From contig NZ_JAKWBL010000001.1 of NCBI RefSeq assembly GCF_022513635.1, forward strand, positions 682,001 through 746,000: 64,000 nt of DNA, given 5' to 3'. Positions 18,376 to 27,858 of the stretch are shown piece by piece. The translations under genes and the position numbers were made by a program. The first letter of the stretch is position 1. Each line of letters starts with the position of its first letter. The notes under the pieces were generated by a model. The model saw only the letters and a list, made by a program, of their open reading frames with translations, ran no database searches and was not told where the DNA came from. Source of the DNA: Paraniabella ginsengisoli (GTDB lineage: Bacteria; Bacteroidota; Bacteroidia; Chitinophagales; Chitinophagaceae).

Positions 18376-18394
18376 ATGATTCAACGATTTTCAT

Positions 18395-18427
18395 AAAAGC
18401 CGGCTGTGTAGAGTGCCGGTTTTTTTA
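18395..18427 (+). terminator. Rho-independent terminator after the transpeptidase
   Basis: CCGGC (18400-18404) with GCCGG (18415-18419), extended by a G-T pair and A-T pairs, then a T7 run. Confidence 0.75.
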
Positions 18428-18491
18428 TTTTATTTTTTGTCAGAAAATTTTCTTTGAAGAAGTATTTTAGAAGCATATAATTACAAAAAAA

Positions 18492-18522
18492 TTTGTCTGC
18501 AATCAATTTACTTTTATATTTG
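18492..18522 (+). promoter_or_regulatory. Bacteroidota promoter for the trp operon
   Basis: TTTG 18492-18495, 19-bp spacer, TATATTTG 18515-18522: a full consensus match. The box ends five bases before the leader ATG at 18528, so the transcript should begin at or next to the start codon. Confidence 0.75.
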
Positions 18523-18527
18523 CGTTC

Positions 18528-18587
18528 ATGAACAACGAAATAACTCTTTTTTGGTGGTGGCATACGAACTCTGAAGGGGTATTGTAA
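18528..18587 (+). CDS. trpL: trp operon leader peptide
   Basis: A 19-codon frame containing TLFWWWHTNSEG, with three consecutive Trp codons at 18552-18560, ending at TAA 18585. It is followed by an intrinsic terminator and then trpE. By analogy with the classical trp attenuator, ribosome stalling at the Trp triplet would favour read-through. As with the phe leader, no ribosome-binding site precedes it and the predicted transcription start coincides with the ATG. Confidence 0.88.
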   Translation: MNNEITLFWWWHTNSEGVL

Positions 18588-18646
18588 TGCTGTGCATCTA
18601 AAAGATGAATGATATACAAAAAACCCCGGTACATCCGGGGTTTTTT
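18573..18646 (+). terminator. trp attenuator
   Basis: Terminator stem AAAAAACCCCGG (18618-18629) with CCGGGGTTTTTT (18635-18646), loop of five. The segment GGGGT at 18576-18580 in the leader end can pair with ACCCC at 18623-18627 as a competing structure; this antiterminator core is short (five bases), weaker than that of the phe leader. Confidence 0.75.
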
Positions 18647-18674
18647 ATTGCTTCAAAAAACGGGCTGATATAAA

Positions 18675-20075
18675 ATGCAAAAAATAAAAATTAAAACAAC
18701 CGTTGCTTCTATGCTCGCTGACGTATTTACGCCAGTAGGTATTTATCTGCGTTTGCGCGACCGCTTTCGCGATACTATTTTGTTAGAAAGTACAGACAAC
18801 CATGTTGCAGAAAATAGCTGGTCATTTATAGGCGTTAATGCTATTGCCGGAATAGAAATTTCTTCAGGTGAAAAAATTGAGAAAAAGTTACCGGGACAAA
18901 CTGCTGAAGTTCTTCCTTTTTCAAAGGATCAATCCATTATTGAGACTTTGAACAGTTTTATGCAGCAATTCGACATACAGCCATCATCAAATAAAGTGGC
19001 CGCATTTGCCCAGGGATTGTATGGTTATACATCTTACGATGCAATACGATTTTTTGAAACCATACCCGGAGCTGTGTTTGAGGTGGACGAGAATGCGATC
19101 CCTTTAATGCGTTATCGGTTATATCAATATGTAATTGCGATCAATCATTTTAAGGATGAATTATTTATTTGTGAGAATGAGATTGAAGGAATTGACAGCG
19201 ATAAAGATGCACTGATTTCCTTAATACGTGGCAGAGATGTTCCCGTTTATCCATTCAACACATCGGGCAACGAAAGCTCTAACATGACGGATGATGATTA
19301 TAGAAGCATGGTACAAAAGGGTATCGCTCATTGTTTTCGCGGCGATGTTTTTCAGATCGTATTAAGCCGAAGGTTTCAGCAGCCATTTAACGGTGATGAG
19401 TTTAATGTGTATCGCGCTTTGCGCAATATTAATCCTTCGCCCTACTTATTCTTCTTCGATTATGGCGATTACAAAATTATGGGTTCATCGCCCGAAGCGC
19501 AACTTATTATAGATAATGGCAAAGCTGTTATGCATCCCATTGCCGGCACAGTGAAACGCACCGGCGATGATAAATTAGATGCTGAAGAAACTATCAAGTT
19601 GGAAAACGATCCTAAAGAAAATGCTGAACATGTAATGTTGGTGGATTTAGCTCGTAACGATCTGAGCCGCGGTTGCCATAATGTAGAAGTGGCGCAGTTT
19701 AGAGAAACGTATTATTACTCGCATGTAATTCACCTGGTAAGTGAAGTAACCGGAAGGGTAAACGATACAACTAATTCTTTTGATCTTTTATCCAAAACAT
19801 TTCCGGCAGGCACGCTTAGCGGCGCGCCAAAAATAAAAGCCATGCAACTTATAAATGAGTATGAACCTACATCGCGTAGCTATTATGGAGGCGCAGTCGG
19901 TTTTATGGGCTTCAACGGAAGCTGCAATCAGGCTATCATGATCCGTACTTTTTTAAGCCGGGATAATACCTTGTATTATCAGGCGGGCGCCGGAGTAGTA
20001 TCAGCAAGCATTCCGGAAAATGAATTGCAGGAAGTAAATAACAAATTGGGCGCATTAAAAAAGCTATTATTGTAG
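18675..20075 (+). CDS. trpE: Anthranilate synthase component I
   Basis: Makes anthranilate from chorismate with the amidotransferase TrpG. The N-terminal domain holds DTILLESTDNH, where the LLES element belongs to the Trp feedback site; the catalytic domain holds RGDVFQIVLSRR, MHPIAGTVKRTGDD, ENAEHVMLVDLARNDLSRG and FPAGTLSGAPKIKAMQLI. 466 residues, intact. It starts 28 bp after the attenuator T run. Aminodeoxychorismate synthase PabB is an alternative by homology, but the Trp leader and neighbours make TrpE clear. Confidence 0.96.
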   Translation: MQKIKIKTTVASMLADVFTPVGIYLRLRDRFRDTILLESTDNHVAENSWSFIGVNAIAGIEISSGEKIEKKLPGQTAEVLPFSKDQSIIETLNSFMQQFDIQPSSNKVAAFAQGLYGYTSYDAIRFFETIPGAVFEVDENAIPLMRYRLYQYVIAINHFKDELFICENEIEGIDSDKDALISLIRGRDVPVYPFNTSGNESSNMTDDDYRSMVQKGIAHCFRGDVFQIVLSRRFQQPFNGDEFNVYRALRNINPSPYLFFFDYGDYKIMGSSPEAQLIIDNGKAVMHPIAGTVKRTGDDKLDAEETIKLENDPKENAEHVMLVDLARNDLSRGCHNVEVAQFRETYYYSHVIHLVSEVTGRVNDTTNSFDLLSKTFPAGTLSGAPKIKAMQLINEYEPTSRSYYGGAVGFMGFNGSCNQAIMIRTFLSRDNTLYYQAGAGVVSASIPENELQEVNNKLGALKKLLL

Positions 20076-20093
20076 CGCAGGAAATTCAATAAG

Positions 20094-20165
20094 AAGTTGA
20101 CAGGTGACAGTTGACAGATGATAGCATTTGTTGACTGTCAACTGTCATCCATCATCAGTCAACTT
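20094..20165. repeat. GTTGACAG-family palindromic spacer repeat
   Basis: GACAGTTGACAG (20106-20117) and CTGTCAACTGTC (20135-20146) are perfect 12-base arms, flanked by a further AGTTGAC/GTCAACT pair. Ends nine bases before the trpG ATG. Confidence 0.65.
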
Positions 20166-20173
20166 AAGAAAAT

Positions 20174-20743
20174 ATGAAACTTCTCGTTTTCGATAACTAC
20201 GATTCTTTTACTTATAACCTCGTTCATTTGGTGGAAAAGATTCTACATCAAAAAGTAGATGTGTACCGAAATGATCAGATAACACTGGAGCAGGTAAATG
20301 AGTATGACAAAATAATTTTATCACCTGGCCCTGGTATTCCTGAAGAAGCGGGATTATTATTGCCTTTAATAAAAGAATATGCACCAACGAAATCCATACT
20401 GGGCGTATGTTTGGGGCAACAGGCTATTGGAGAAGCGTTTGGCGGAAAGCTTACTAATCTTTCAAAAGTGTATCATGGCGTTTCAACAGACTGTACAATC
20501 ATAAAAGATGATGATAAATTATTCAAAGGATTACCGATGAATATTGAGGTGGGCCGTTATCATTCGTGGGTGGTGTCGAAGGAAGATTTTCCTGCTGAAC
20601 TTGAGATAACAGCAATTGATGAAAATGATATGATTATGGCGTTACACCACAAGACTTACGATGTGCGTGGTGTGCAGTTTCATCCGGAAAGTGTGTTAAC
20701 GCCGCAAGGAGAAGCGATATTGAGGAATTGGTTGGCTGAGTAG
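20174..20743 (+). CDS. trpG: Anthranilate synthase component II (glutamine amidotransferase)
   Basis: Supplies ammonia to TrpE from glutamine. FDNYDSFTYNLVH at the N-terminus, oxyanion loop SPGPGIPEEAG, nucleophile Cys in GVCLGQQAIGEAFGG (about residue 79), and catalytic His-Glu in GVQFHPESVLTP. 189 residues, intact. It does not extend into a TrpD domain, so trpG and trpD are separate genes here. Confidence 0.96.
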   Translation: MKLLVFDNYDSFTYNLVHLVEKILHQKVDVYRNDQITLEQVNEYDKIILSPGPGIPEEAGLLLPLIKEYAPTKSILGVCLGQQAIGEAFGGKLTNLSKVYHGVSTDCTIIKDDDKLFKGLPMNIEVGRYHSWVVSKEDFPAELEITAIDENDMIMALHHKTYDVRGVQFHPESVLTPQGEAILRNWLAE

Positions 20744-20793
20744 GTCTGACGAAGAATATGTAGGATAAGTTATAATCGGAACGATGAAGCGAT

Positions 20794-20809
20794 CCGCCAG
20801 CTGGCGGAA
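20794..20809. repeat. Short GC palindrome in the trpG-trpD spacer
   Basis: TCCGCCAGCTGGCGGA, a perfect palindrome. A similar hairpin TCCGCCGAAGGCGGA lies at 46562-46576. Likely a dispersed spacer palindrome. Confidence 0.45.
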
Positions 20810-20850
20810 AATACGATGATATTTATTCAAAAGCTGATAACATAATTGTA

Positions 20851-21839
20851 ATGAAAAAATACTGAGTTTACTATTTGAACATAAGACACTCGATCGTGCT
20901 ACGGCAAAGGAAGTGTTGGTTAATATTGGCAAAGGCGTTTACAACGAGCATGAAATAACAGCTTTTATGACCGTGTTTTTAATGCGTAGCATTGCCTTGC
21001 AAGAGCTACAAGGTTTTCAGGATGCATTGCTTGAACTCTGCGTTGCTGTTGATTTCGACGGATTGGAAACCATTGATATTGTGGGCACCGGCGGCGACGG
21101 AAAAAATACTTTTAACATTTCGACGCTTTCATGTTTTTGTTGCTGGCACCGGACATAAAGTAGCAAAACACGGTAATTACGGAGCATCGGCAATTAGTGG
21201 ATCTTCCAATGTTATCGAATCGATGGGATATAAATTTAAGAACGATAATGCTGCGCTGCAAAGAGAATTGGAAGAAGCGAATATTTGTTTTTTACATGCA
21301 CCTCTTTTTCACCCGGCATTGAAAAACGTTGGGCCTATCCGGAAAAATTTAGGAATGCGTACTTTTTCAATATGCTTGGTCCATTAGTAAATCCTGCGTC
21401 ACCGTCATTTAGCATCATTGGAGTTTATAATTTAGAAATGGCAAGGCTTTATAATTACTTGCTGCAACAACAATCCAGAAAATTTGCTATTGTGCATGGG
21501 TTAGATGGTTACGATGAAATTTCATTGACGGGCGATAGTAAACTGTTTACCAAAAATGGAGAAAAAGTTTTGTCCGCAAATCAGTTAGCCGGGCTGGAAG
21601 TGAAGCCTGAAGCTATTTCTGGCGGAAGTACTATTGAAGAAGCGGCTTCTATTTTTAAAGCAATCATAGAAGGAAAAGGCACTAAAGAACAGGAAGCTGT
21701 TGTATTAGCGAACGCTGCTGTAGCCTTGCAAATAACAGAAGTGTATAAAAATTATGATGATGCATTTGCTGCGGCGAAAGATAGTTTAGCATCGGGCAAA
21801 GCAAATGGCTGTTTACAAAAATTGATTTCTTTACAATAA
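20851..21839 (+). CDS. trpD: Anthranilate phosphoribosyltransferase
   Basis: Transfers phosphoribose from PRPP to anthranilate. The PRPP site is IVGTGGDGKNTFNISTLS, followed by KVAKHGNYGASAISGSSNVIESMG, MRTFFNMLGPLVNPA and VVHGLDGYDEISLTG in repaired form. ATG 20851 gives MKKILSLLFEHKTLDRATA after restoring one A in the run at 20854-20859. Two further breaks: a T run near 21135 (one extra T, or two missing, before VAGTGHK) and a T5 run near 21363 (one missing, giving RTFFNM). About 330 residues, normal. Confidence 0.9.
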
Positions 21840-21843
21840 AAAA

Positions 21844-21876
21844 AGACCTTCGAGGTTTTAAAAACCTCGAAGGTCT
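21844..21876. terminator. Palindromic hairpin, AGACCT family, between trpD and trpC
   Basis: AGACCTTCGAGGTTTT and its complement with one extra A at the centre. No T run follows, so within the operon it may act as a processing or stabilising hairpin rather than a full terminator. Confidence 0.55.
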
Positions 21877-21886
21877 ACTTCCCGCT

Positions 21887-22673
21887 ATGAATATTTTAGA
21901 TACAATCATCGCACATAAAAAAACAGAAGTAGCAACGCGCAAAGCTGCGGTTTCTATTAAAGATTTAGAAGCCCGTCCGGGATATATTATTCCGGTTCGT
22001 TCTCTCGCTGATTCTTTATTAAAAGAAAACAGCACCGGAATTATTGCCGAGTTTAAAAGAAAGTCTCCATCAAAAGGATTTATAAAGCAAGATGCCAACG
22101 TTAGCGAAATTACAACTGCTTATACAAAGCATGGTGCGGCATGTTTGTCTGTATTAACGGACGAGCATTTTTTTGGTGGTTCTGATGAAGATTTAATGCA
22201 GGCAAGAAAAAATGATATTCCCATTCTTCGTAAAGATTTTATTATCGACGAATATCAGATTATAGAAGCAAAATCGATAGGGGCGGACGTGATACTATTA
22301 ATTGCGGCTTGCTTAACGCCAAAAGAAGTACAAAGCCTTGCTACATTTGCTGCGTCGCTCGGACTTGAAACAATATTGGAACTTCATGCCGAGGAAGAGT
22401 TGGCACATATTTGCGATGCTACAAAAATTGTCGGCATCAATAATCGCGATTTAAAAACATTTAATGTAGATATTGAACGAAGCCTTCGAATGGCAGAGCG
22501 TTTGCCAGCTGATAAAATTAAAATTGCAGAAAGCGGAATTGATAAAATAGAAGATATTTTATTATTCAAACAAAACGGATTTAAAGGTTTTCTTATTGGT
22601 GAATATTTTATGAAACAAGAAGATACGCCTGCCCTTTGAGATTTTTGTACAGAAACTAAATGCAGCGCGATGA
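21887..22673 (+). CDS. trpC: Indole-3-glycerol phosphate synthase
   Basis: Decarboxylates and cyclises CdRP to indole-3-glycerol phosphate. TIM-barrel motifs IIAEFKRKSPSKGFI, CLSVLTDEHFFGGS, ILRKDFIIDEYQI, IVGINNRDLKTFNVD and IAESGID, GFLIGEYFM. As read, the frame stops at 22639; the frame one base on continues FEIFVQKLNAAR to TGA 22671, whose ATGA overlap with trpF is typical of coupled genes, so a third break near 22636 is likely. About 262 residues. Confidence 0.93.
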
Positions 22674-23302
22674 ATGATGTAAAAATAAAAGTATGCGGTA
22701 TGACTTCATTGAAGCAAGTGCAGGAACTGGCTTTGATAGGCGTGGATTATGCGGGCTTTATTTTTTATGAAAAATCACCGCGCCACTTGGGTAACAAAAT
22801 TGCTGCTTCCGATCTTAAATATTTTTCTGACATAAAAAAAGTTGGCGTTTTTGTTAATGAATCTAAAGAAAAAATAATACGGACTATTGATGAATATGGT
22901 CTTGATGCTGTTCAATTACATGGTGACGAGACGCCCGAGCTTTGTGAAAGTTTGAAAGATACAATTACTGTGATAAAAGCCTTTCGTGTAACAGGGGATG
23001 AAGATTTGGTAAATATGCTGCAACCTTATGAAGATAGTGTTGACTACTTTCTCTTCGATACCAAAGCTAAAGAATACGGCGGCACCGGTAAAAAATTTGA
23101 TTGGTCTGTGTTGGAAAAAATTTCTATAAACAAACCTTATTTTTTAAGCGGCGGTATTGGCATCAATGATATTGAACAAGTGAAATTATTTACATCCGCC
23201 AACAATGTTTTTGCAGTAGATGTAAATAGTAAGTTTGAAACAGAGCCGGGTGTGAAGGAAATATTTCCGCTTAAAGAATTTGTAGCACAAATTAGGGGAT
23301 AG
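22670..23302 (+). CDS. trpF: Phosphoribosylanthranilate isomerase
   Basis: Isomerises PRA to CdRP. KVCGMTSLKQVQELALIGVDYAGFIFYEKSPR at the N-terminus contains the catalytic Cys, and DAVQLHGDETPELC and YFLSGGIGINDI (phosphate binding) follow. 210 residues, intact. It overlaps the repaired end of trpC. The trp run ends here; no trpB or trpA follows. Confidence 0.95.
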   Translation: MNDVKIKVCGMTSLKQVQELALIGVDYAGFIFYEKSPRHLGNKIAASDLKYFSDIKKVGVFVNESKEKIIRTIDEYGLDAVQLHGDETPELCESLKDTITVIKAFRVTGDEDLVNMLQPYEDSVDYFLFDTKAKEYGGTGKKFDWSVLEKISINKPYFLSGGIGINDIEQVKLFTSANNVFAVDVNSKFETEPGVKEIFPLKEFVAQIRG

Positions 23303-23410
23303 CGGCAAATACTTTGATGAAGTTTTCGAAGTGCAATACGATTGCTTTTCCTGTATTAGTAATTTTTCTTTATTTTGGTGCTGAATTATTTTTGCAACCT
23401 AAATTAGCTT

Positions 23411-24174
23411 ATGGAAGAAAAAAAGAAGGGAAGCACCGGTAAAAAGTTGGTCTTGATAATAACACTATTGGTTTTATTATGTTTCCTCGGATTTTATTTA
23501 TACAGCAAGGGACGCCAAAGTGCAGTAGAAAGCTTGGCTGGTGATGATATCGCCTATGCCATCAACCCGGAGGAGAAAGGACATGGGCTGGCATCTATGG
23601 AAGAGTATGAACACTGGAAAGACGCAACTTTTCGCATTAGCGAGTATGACGATATTCCCGAAAACTACAGACGTGCCATTGTTTATATTTTTATGCAAAA
23701 TGGATATTTTGGGAATAAGGATAAAGACGATGATATTTATTATTTGACAAGTATAAAAGATCGTGCAAAAAGATTTTTTCTTTTGGAGATTTTACCGGTA
23801 TCACAGAACAAGATAAGCCAGACATGGCATTTTTACTGGAAAATGCAGATTTTGAAAGTAGCGCTTTGTTTATAATAAATAGCCTTGGCGATATTTTATA
23901 CTGGAAAAAATACAGCAGTGAACTTCCTATTATTAATTCGTTTAAAAAAGGAGAAAAAATATTTATGGGCGACACAATGCTTAAGCCTTCTCCTTTAGAC
24001 GGATTGATTATTAAATTTAAACATTACAAAGAGGCTTTATTATACGACAGCAAACTTAAAACCTTTGAAAATTACAGGCAGTATACTCAAGAGGAAATAG
24101 ATGAAATGAATAACCCGGAACCAGAAGTATCAGAGGAGGGCGATCCGGAAGATACGGTAGCAACGGTAAATTAA
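23411..24174 (+). CDS. Hypothetical single-pass membrane protein
   Basis: No family recognised. The N-terminus is MEEKKKGSTGKK followed by a hydrophobic segment (LVLIITLLVLLCFLGFYLYSKG, residues 13-34), so the rest probably faces the periplasm. The soluble part is acidic with an acidic tail (NNPEPEVSEEGDPEDT). The frame breaks in a T6 run near 23775; a seventh T gives RFFFFGDFTGITEQDKPDMAFLLENADF. About 255 residues. A TATTTTTG box at 23387-23394 lies 16 bp upstream of the ATG. Probably its own transcription unit after trpF. Confidence 0.7.
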
Positions 24175-24211
24175 TTGTAAGAAGATTCTATTATCACGTT
24201 ACATTATATAA

Positions 24212-24254
24212 AGAAAAATCCCTCAACACTTTTAAAAATATTGAGGGATTTTTA
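24212..24254. terminator. Bidirectional terminator
   Basis: AAAAATCCCTCAA (24214-24226) and TTGAGGGATTTTT (24241-24253) form a 13-pair stem with A and T runs on either side, between the convergent hypothetical gene and acs. Confidence 0.85.
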
Positions 24255-24268
24255 CAAATTAATTCTTA

Positions 24269-26217
24269 TTACAACTTTCCTTCCTTAATCTCATCCACAA
24301 CCGCAGGGTCAAGAAGCGTAGAGGTGTCGCCAAGGTTTTCCAATTCGCCTTCAGCAACTTTGCGTAGTATGCGACGCATAATTTTACCGCTTCTTGTCTT
24401 AGGCAAAGCGCTAACAAATTGTATTTTATCCGGCTTGGCAATTGGCCCAATAATCCGGGATACGGTTGCTAATAAATCCTGCTTGCTAAGCTGATCGTCT
24501 TCCTCGCGGTGGTGCTTGCTGTCCATCACTACATAAGCGTAAATGCCTTGCCCTTTTAATTCGTGCGGATAGCCAACCACAGCACTTTCTACAACACCGG
24601 CCATCATGTTAATAGCATTTTCTACCTCTGCCGTTCCCAGTCTATGGCCACTTACATTCAATACATCATCAACACGGCCAGTAATGCGAAAGTTCCCTTC
24701 TTCATCTCTAAAGGCGCCATCTCCGGTAAAATATTTATTCTCGTAAGTACTAAAGTAGGTTTGTCTGCAACGCTCATGATCGCCCCAGGTGGTACGCAAA
24801 ATTCCCGGCCATGGCATCGTTAAGCAAAGGTTGCCACTATAATGTGTATCCGTAAGTTCTGTTACTTCGTCGCCTTTTTCATCAACCAACACTGGCTTAA
24901 CTCCGGGCAATGGAAGTGTGGCCCAGCTTGGTTTTGCAGGCGTTATACCCGCTAGGTTAGAAATGAGAATGCCACCTGTTTCTGTTTGCCACCAGGTATC
25001 TACAATAGGGCATTTTTTCTTCCCGATATGTTCATCGTACCAATGCCATGCTTCCTCGTTAATGGGCTCGCCAACAGTTCCTAACACTTTTAAAGACGAA
25101 AGATCTTTGCCTTTAAGTGGCTCAAGTCCATAACTCATTAAAGATCGAATGGCTGTTGGTGCAGTATATAAAGTATTTACTTTATGCTTATCTACAATAT
25201 CCCAAAACCTACCAGCATCCGGCCAGGTTGGAATGCCTTCAAACATCAGGCAGGTGGCACCAGCCAGCAATGGGCCATATACAATATAGCTGTGGCCTGT
25301 GATCCAGCCAATGTCTGCTGTACAGAAAAATACATCACCCGGATTATATTGAAATACATTTACAAAAGAGTAGGTGGTCCAAAGCATATAACCAGCGGTT
25401 GTGTGCACTACACCTTTAGGTTTGCCGGTGCTTCCGGATGTGTACAAAATGAACAACGGATCTTCAGCATCGACTTCTTCTGCCGGTGCTTTCAATGCTT
25501 CTTCATTCATGTTTTCAATCACTTCTTCTACTTCATCTCTCCACCACACGTCGCGGCCTTTAATCATGCTTGCCGGAGTTCTGGTTCTTGTATGCACAAT
25601 TACGCGTTTAACGGTTTTATTTCCAATCAAAGCATCATCAATTATTGACTTCAGCGGAATATCTTTTGCCCCGCGAAAAGCGCCATCGCATGTAATGATG
25701 AATTCTGCTTGCGCATCATAAAGCCTGTCGGCTATGCTTTGTGCCGAAAAGCCGCCGAAGATGACGGAATGGATGGCGCCCACTCTTGCACACGCCAAAA
25801 CCGCAATAGGCAGTTCTGGAATCATGCCCATATAAATGCAAACACGATCGCCTTTCTTTACGCCATTATTGCGAAGAACCTGTGCAAACTCGCACACTTT
25901 TCTATGCAATATTTTATAGGTTAATGTTCTTGTTTTTTCGTTCGGATCATTAGGCTCCCAAATGATAGCCGGCCGGTCGCCTATTTCTTCCAAATGCCTG
26001 TCCAGGCAGTTTTCCGTTATATTCAGTTTTGCACCTTCAAACCATTTTACCGAAGGTTCTTTGAAGTTCCATTCCAGTCCTTTTTTACTAAAAGGTTGCT
26101 TTTTTTCCATTCAAAATGATCAGCTACCTCGCTCCAGAATCCTTCCGGATCTTCCAGGCTTCGCTTATAATCTGCATGATATTGTTCTAATGACTTTATT
26201 TGAAAAGGGTATGACAT
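24269..26217 (-). CDS. acs: Acetyl-CoA synthetase
   Basis: AMP-forming acetate-CoA ligase. [23 protein letters not shown] is the ATP-binding loop, WWQTETGG the acyl-pocket motif, [12 protein letters not shown] and [15 protein letters not shown] the hinge region, and [11 protein letters not shown] carries the lysine that is acetylated in well-studied homologues. ATG 26217 gives [20 protein letters not shown]; a break at an A7 run near 26104 is repaired by one A, joining HFEWK to [14 protein letters not shown]. About 649 residues, the usual length. Confidence 0.95.
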
Positions 26218-26304
26218 TGCAAACAGTTTTAAAAGGCTAATATAATGAACTATTTATTATTAGCACAGCTAACGTGCAATCGTTTGCTTTAAGATAATGT
26301 TATT

Positions 26305-26387
26305 AGGTCAGCTGATGAACAGATGGCATCGGTATTGTGTCACTCACTTGTGCTGCAGAATATATGGCAGCCTATATATTATTCGCA
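26305..26387. repeat. Dispersed spacer repeat (three-copy family)
   Basis: AGGTCAGCTGATGAACAG then ATCGGTATTGTGTCACTCAC and GCAGAATATATGGCAGCCTA; alignable with 11075-11136 and 62150-62236. The rest of 26218-26470 shows no gene. Confidence 0.6.
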
Positions 26388-26470
26388 TTTTAAGTTCACA
26401 AGTTGGCAGTGTTAAATGTCAACAAGGAATGCTCAACAATCAATTTACAATGAATGAAGTTTCATGCCTA

Positions 26471-27028
26471 TCAAATCCTCGGCTTCCATGGAATATCCTC
26501 AACCTTCAATAAATGCCCGGTATATCTTGCTAACACAAATAAATAATCGCTTAAACGATTAAGGTATTTAATAAGAATATTGTCTACAGGCTCTATATCC
26601 GACAAACGGACGCAGCAACGCTCAGCACGGCGGCAAACACAGCGTGCGATGTGTAAATGTGATATAGCGATATCGCCGCCTGGTAAAATAAAAGACTTCA
26701 TAGGTTCTAACTCCAATTCCATCTGATCTATTTCTTTCTCTAAAAATGCACAATCGCTTTCGTGCAAATCAGGAATGGCCATTTTTATTTTTTTACCCGG
26801 ATCGCAAGCCAGCTCTGCGCCAATGGTAAATAACCGATCCTGAATTTCCTGCAAAGCATGTAAAGTCGTTTCATGTTTTAGCAAATCTTTACATAAGCCG
26901 ATATGTGAGTTGAGCTCATCAACCGTTCCGTAACTTTCAATACGCAAATCAGCTTTAGAAACTTTGGTGCCGCCAATTAAGGAAGTTGTTCCTTTATCTC
27001 CTGTTTTTGTATAAATCTTAAAAGACAT
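26471..27028 (-). CDS. Cob(I)yrinic acid a,c-diamide adenosyltransferase, PduO type
   Basis: Adenosylates cob(I)alamin with ATP. N-terminal KIYTKTGDKGTTSLIGG is the ATP-binding signature; SYGTVDELNSHIGL and the helical RCVCRRAERCCVRL motif contain the conserved Arg-Glu region, followed by YLNRLSDYLFVLAR. ATG 27028 (MSFKIYTKTGD) is chosen over 27049 because family members start just before this motif. 185 residues, intact. Implies use of adenosylcobalamin enzymes elsewhere in the genome. Confidence 0.94.
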   Translation of the reverse strand: MSFKIYTKTGDKGTTSLIGGTKVSKADLRIESYGTVDELNSHIGLCKDLLKHETTLHALQEIQDRLFTIGAELACDPGKKIKMAIPDLHESDCAFLEKEIDQMELELEPMKSFILPGGDIAISHLHIARCVCRRAERCCVRLSDIEPVDNILIKYLNRLSDYLFVLARYTGHLLKVEDIPWKPRI

Positions 27029-27073
27029 GATGAGTTTGAAATTTGACATTTAAGATTAGAAAGTAGAAAATTT

Positions 27074-27783
27074 CTAATTAAGATGAACAACTGTTGGCTG
27101 CTCCACTTTTTCATCGGTTTCAACTTCTCCGTCTCTTAATCGTATAATACGGTGCGAGTGGCGTGCAATATCTTCTTCGTGTGTAACCAAAACAACGGTA
27201 TTTCCGCTGCTGTGTATTTTACCAAAAATGTCCATTATTTCGTACGAGGTTTTGGTATCAAGGTTTCCTGTTGGTTCGTCCGCCAGAATAATGGACGGGT
27301 CGTTTACCAATGCCCGCGCAATGGCAACACGCTGGCACTGACCGCCGCTTAGCTCGTTAGGTTTATGGTGACTACGGTCCGTAAGGCTTACTTTTTCGAG
27401 CACTTCCATTGCTTTTTCATTACGCATTTTTTGGGAATACCTGCATAAATTAAAGGAAGTGCCACATTTTCGAGCGCCGTTAATCGAGGCAATAAATTGA
27501 ACTGCTGAAACACAAATCCTATTTCCTGATTGCGCACTTCAGCCAATGCATTGTCATGCATTTTACTTACGTCCTGATTATTCAAAATATATAAACCGGC
27601 AGTTGGACTGTCCAGGCATCCCAATATATTCATCAAAGTACTTTTACCGCTTCCAGACGGCCCCATAAGAGAAACGTATTCATTTTTATGAATATCCAAA
27701 GAAACGCCTTTAAGCACTTTAAGCTCCTGCTGGCCCATGATGTAGCTTTTGCGTAATTGCTCTATGTGGATGATGCCTTGCAA
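27074..27783 (-). CDS. ABC transporter ATP-binding protein (LolD/MacB-like)
   Basis: ATPase of the LolD/MacB/FtsE group. Walker [11 protein letters not shown]-loop [10 protein letters not shown], signature [15 protein letters not shown], Walker [10 protein letters not shown] and H-loop VTHEEDIA. The break near 27425 (an A6 run) is repaired by one A to [14 protein letters not shown], giving about 236 residues. A stop codon directly precedes TTG 27783, so TTG or a later codon must start translation. No permease is adjacent. Confidence 0.88.
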
Positions 27784-27797
27784 TTATGTATAATTTT

Positions 27798-27853
27798 AGT
27801 TGACAGTTGACGGATGGCGGATGACAGAAACTGTCAACTGTTATCCATCAACT
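27798..27853. repeat. GTTGACAG-family spacer repeat
   Basis: AGTTGACAGTTGACGGATG and GGATGACAG ahead of CTGTCAACTGTTATCC; the same building blocks as 20094-20165. It sits between gatC and the ABC ATPase gene. Confidence 0.6.
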
Positions 27854-27858
27854 AAATG

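Noticed and set aside
20094..20165. Second attenuator before trpG
   Set aside because: The stem is strong but has no T run and no leader frame, and the same repeat occurs beside unrelated genes.
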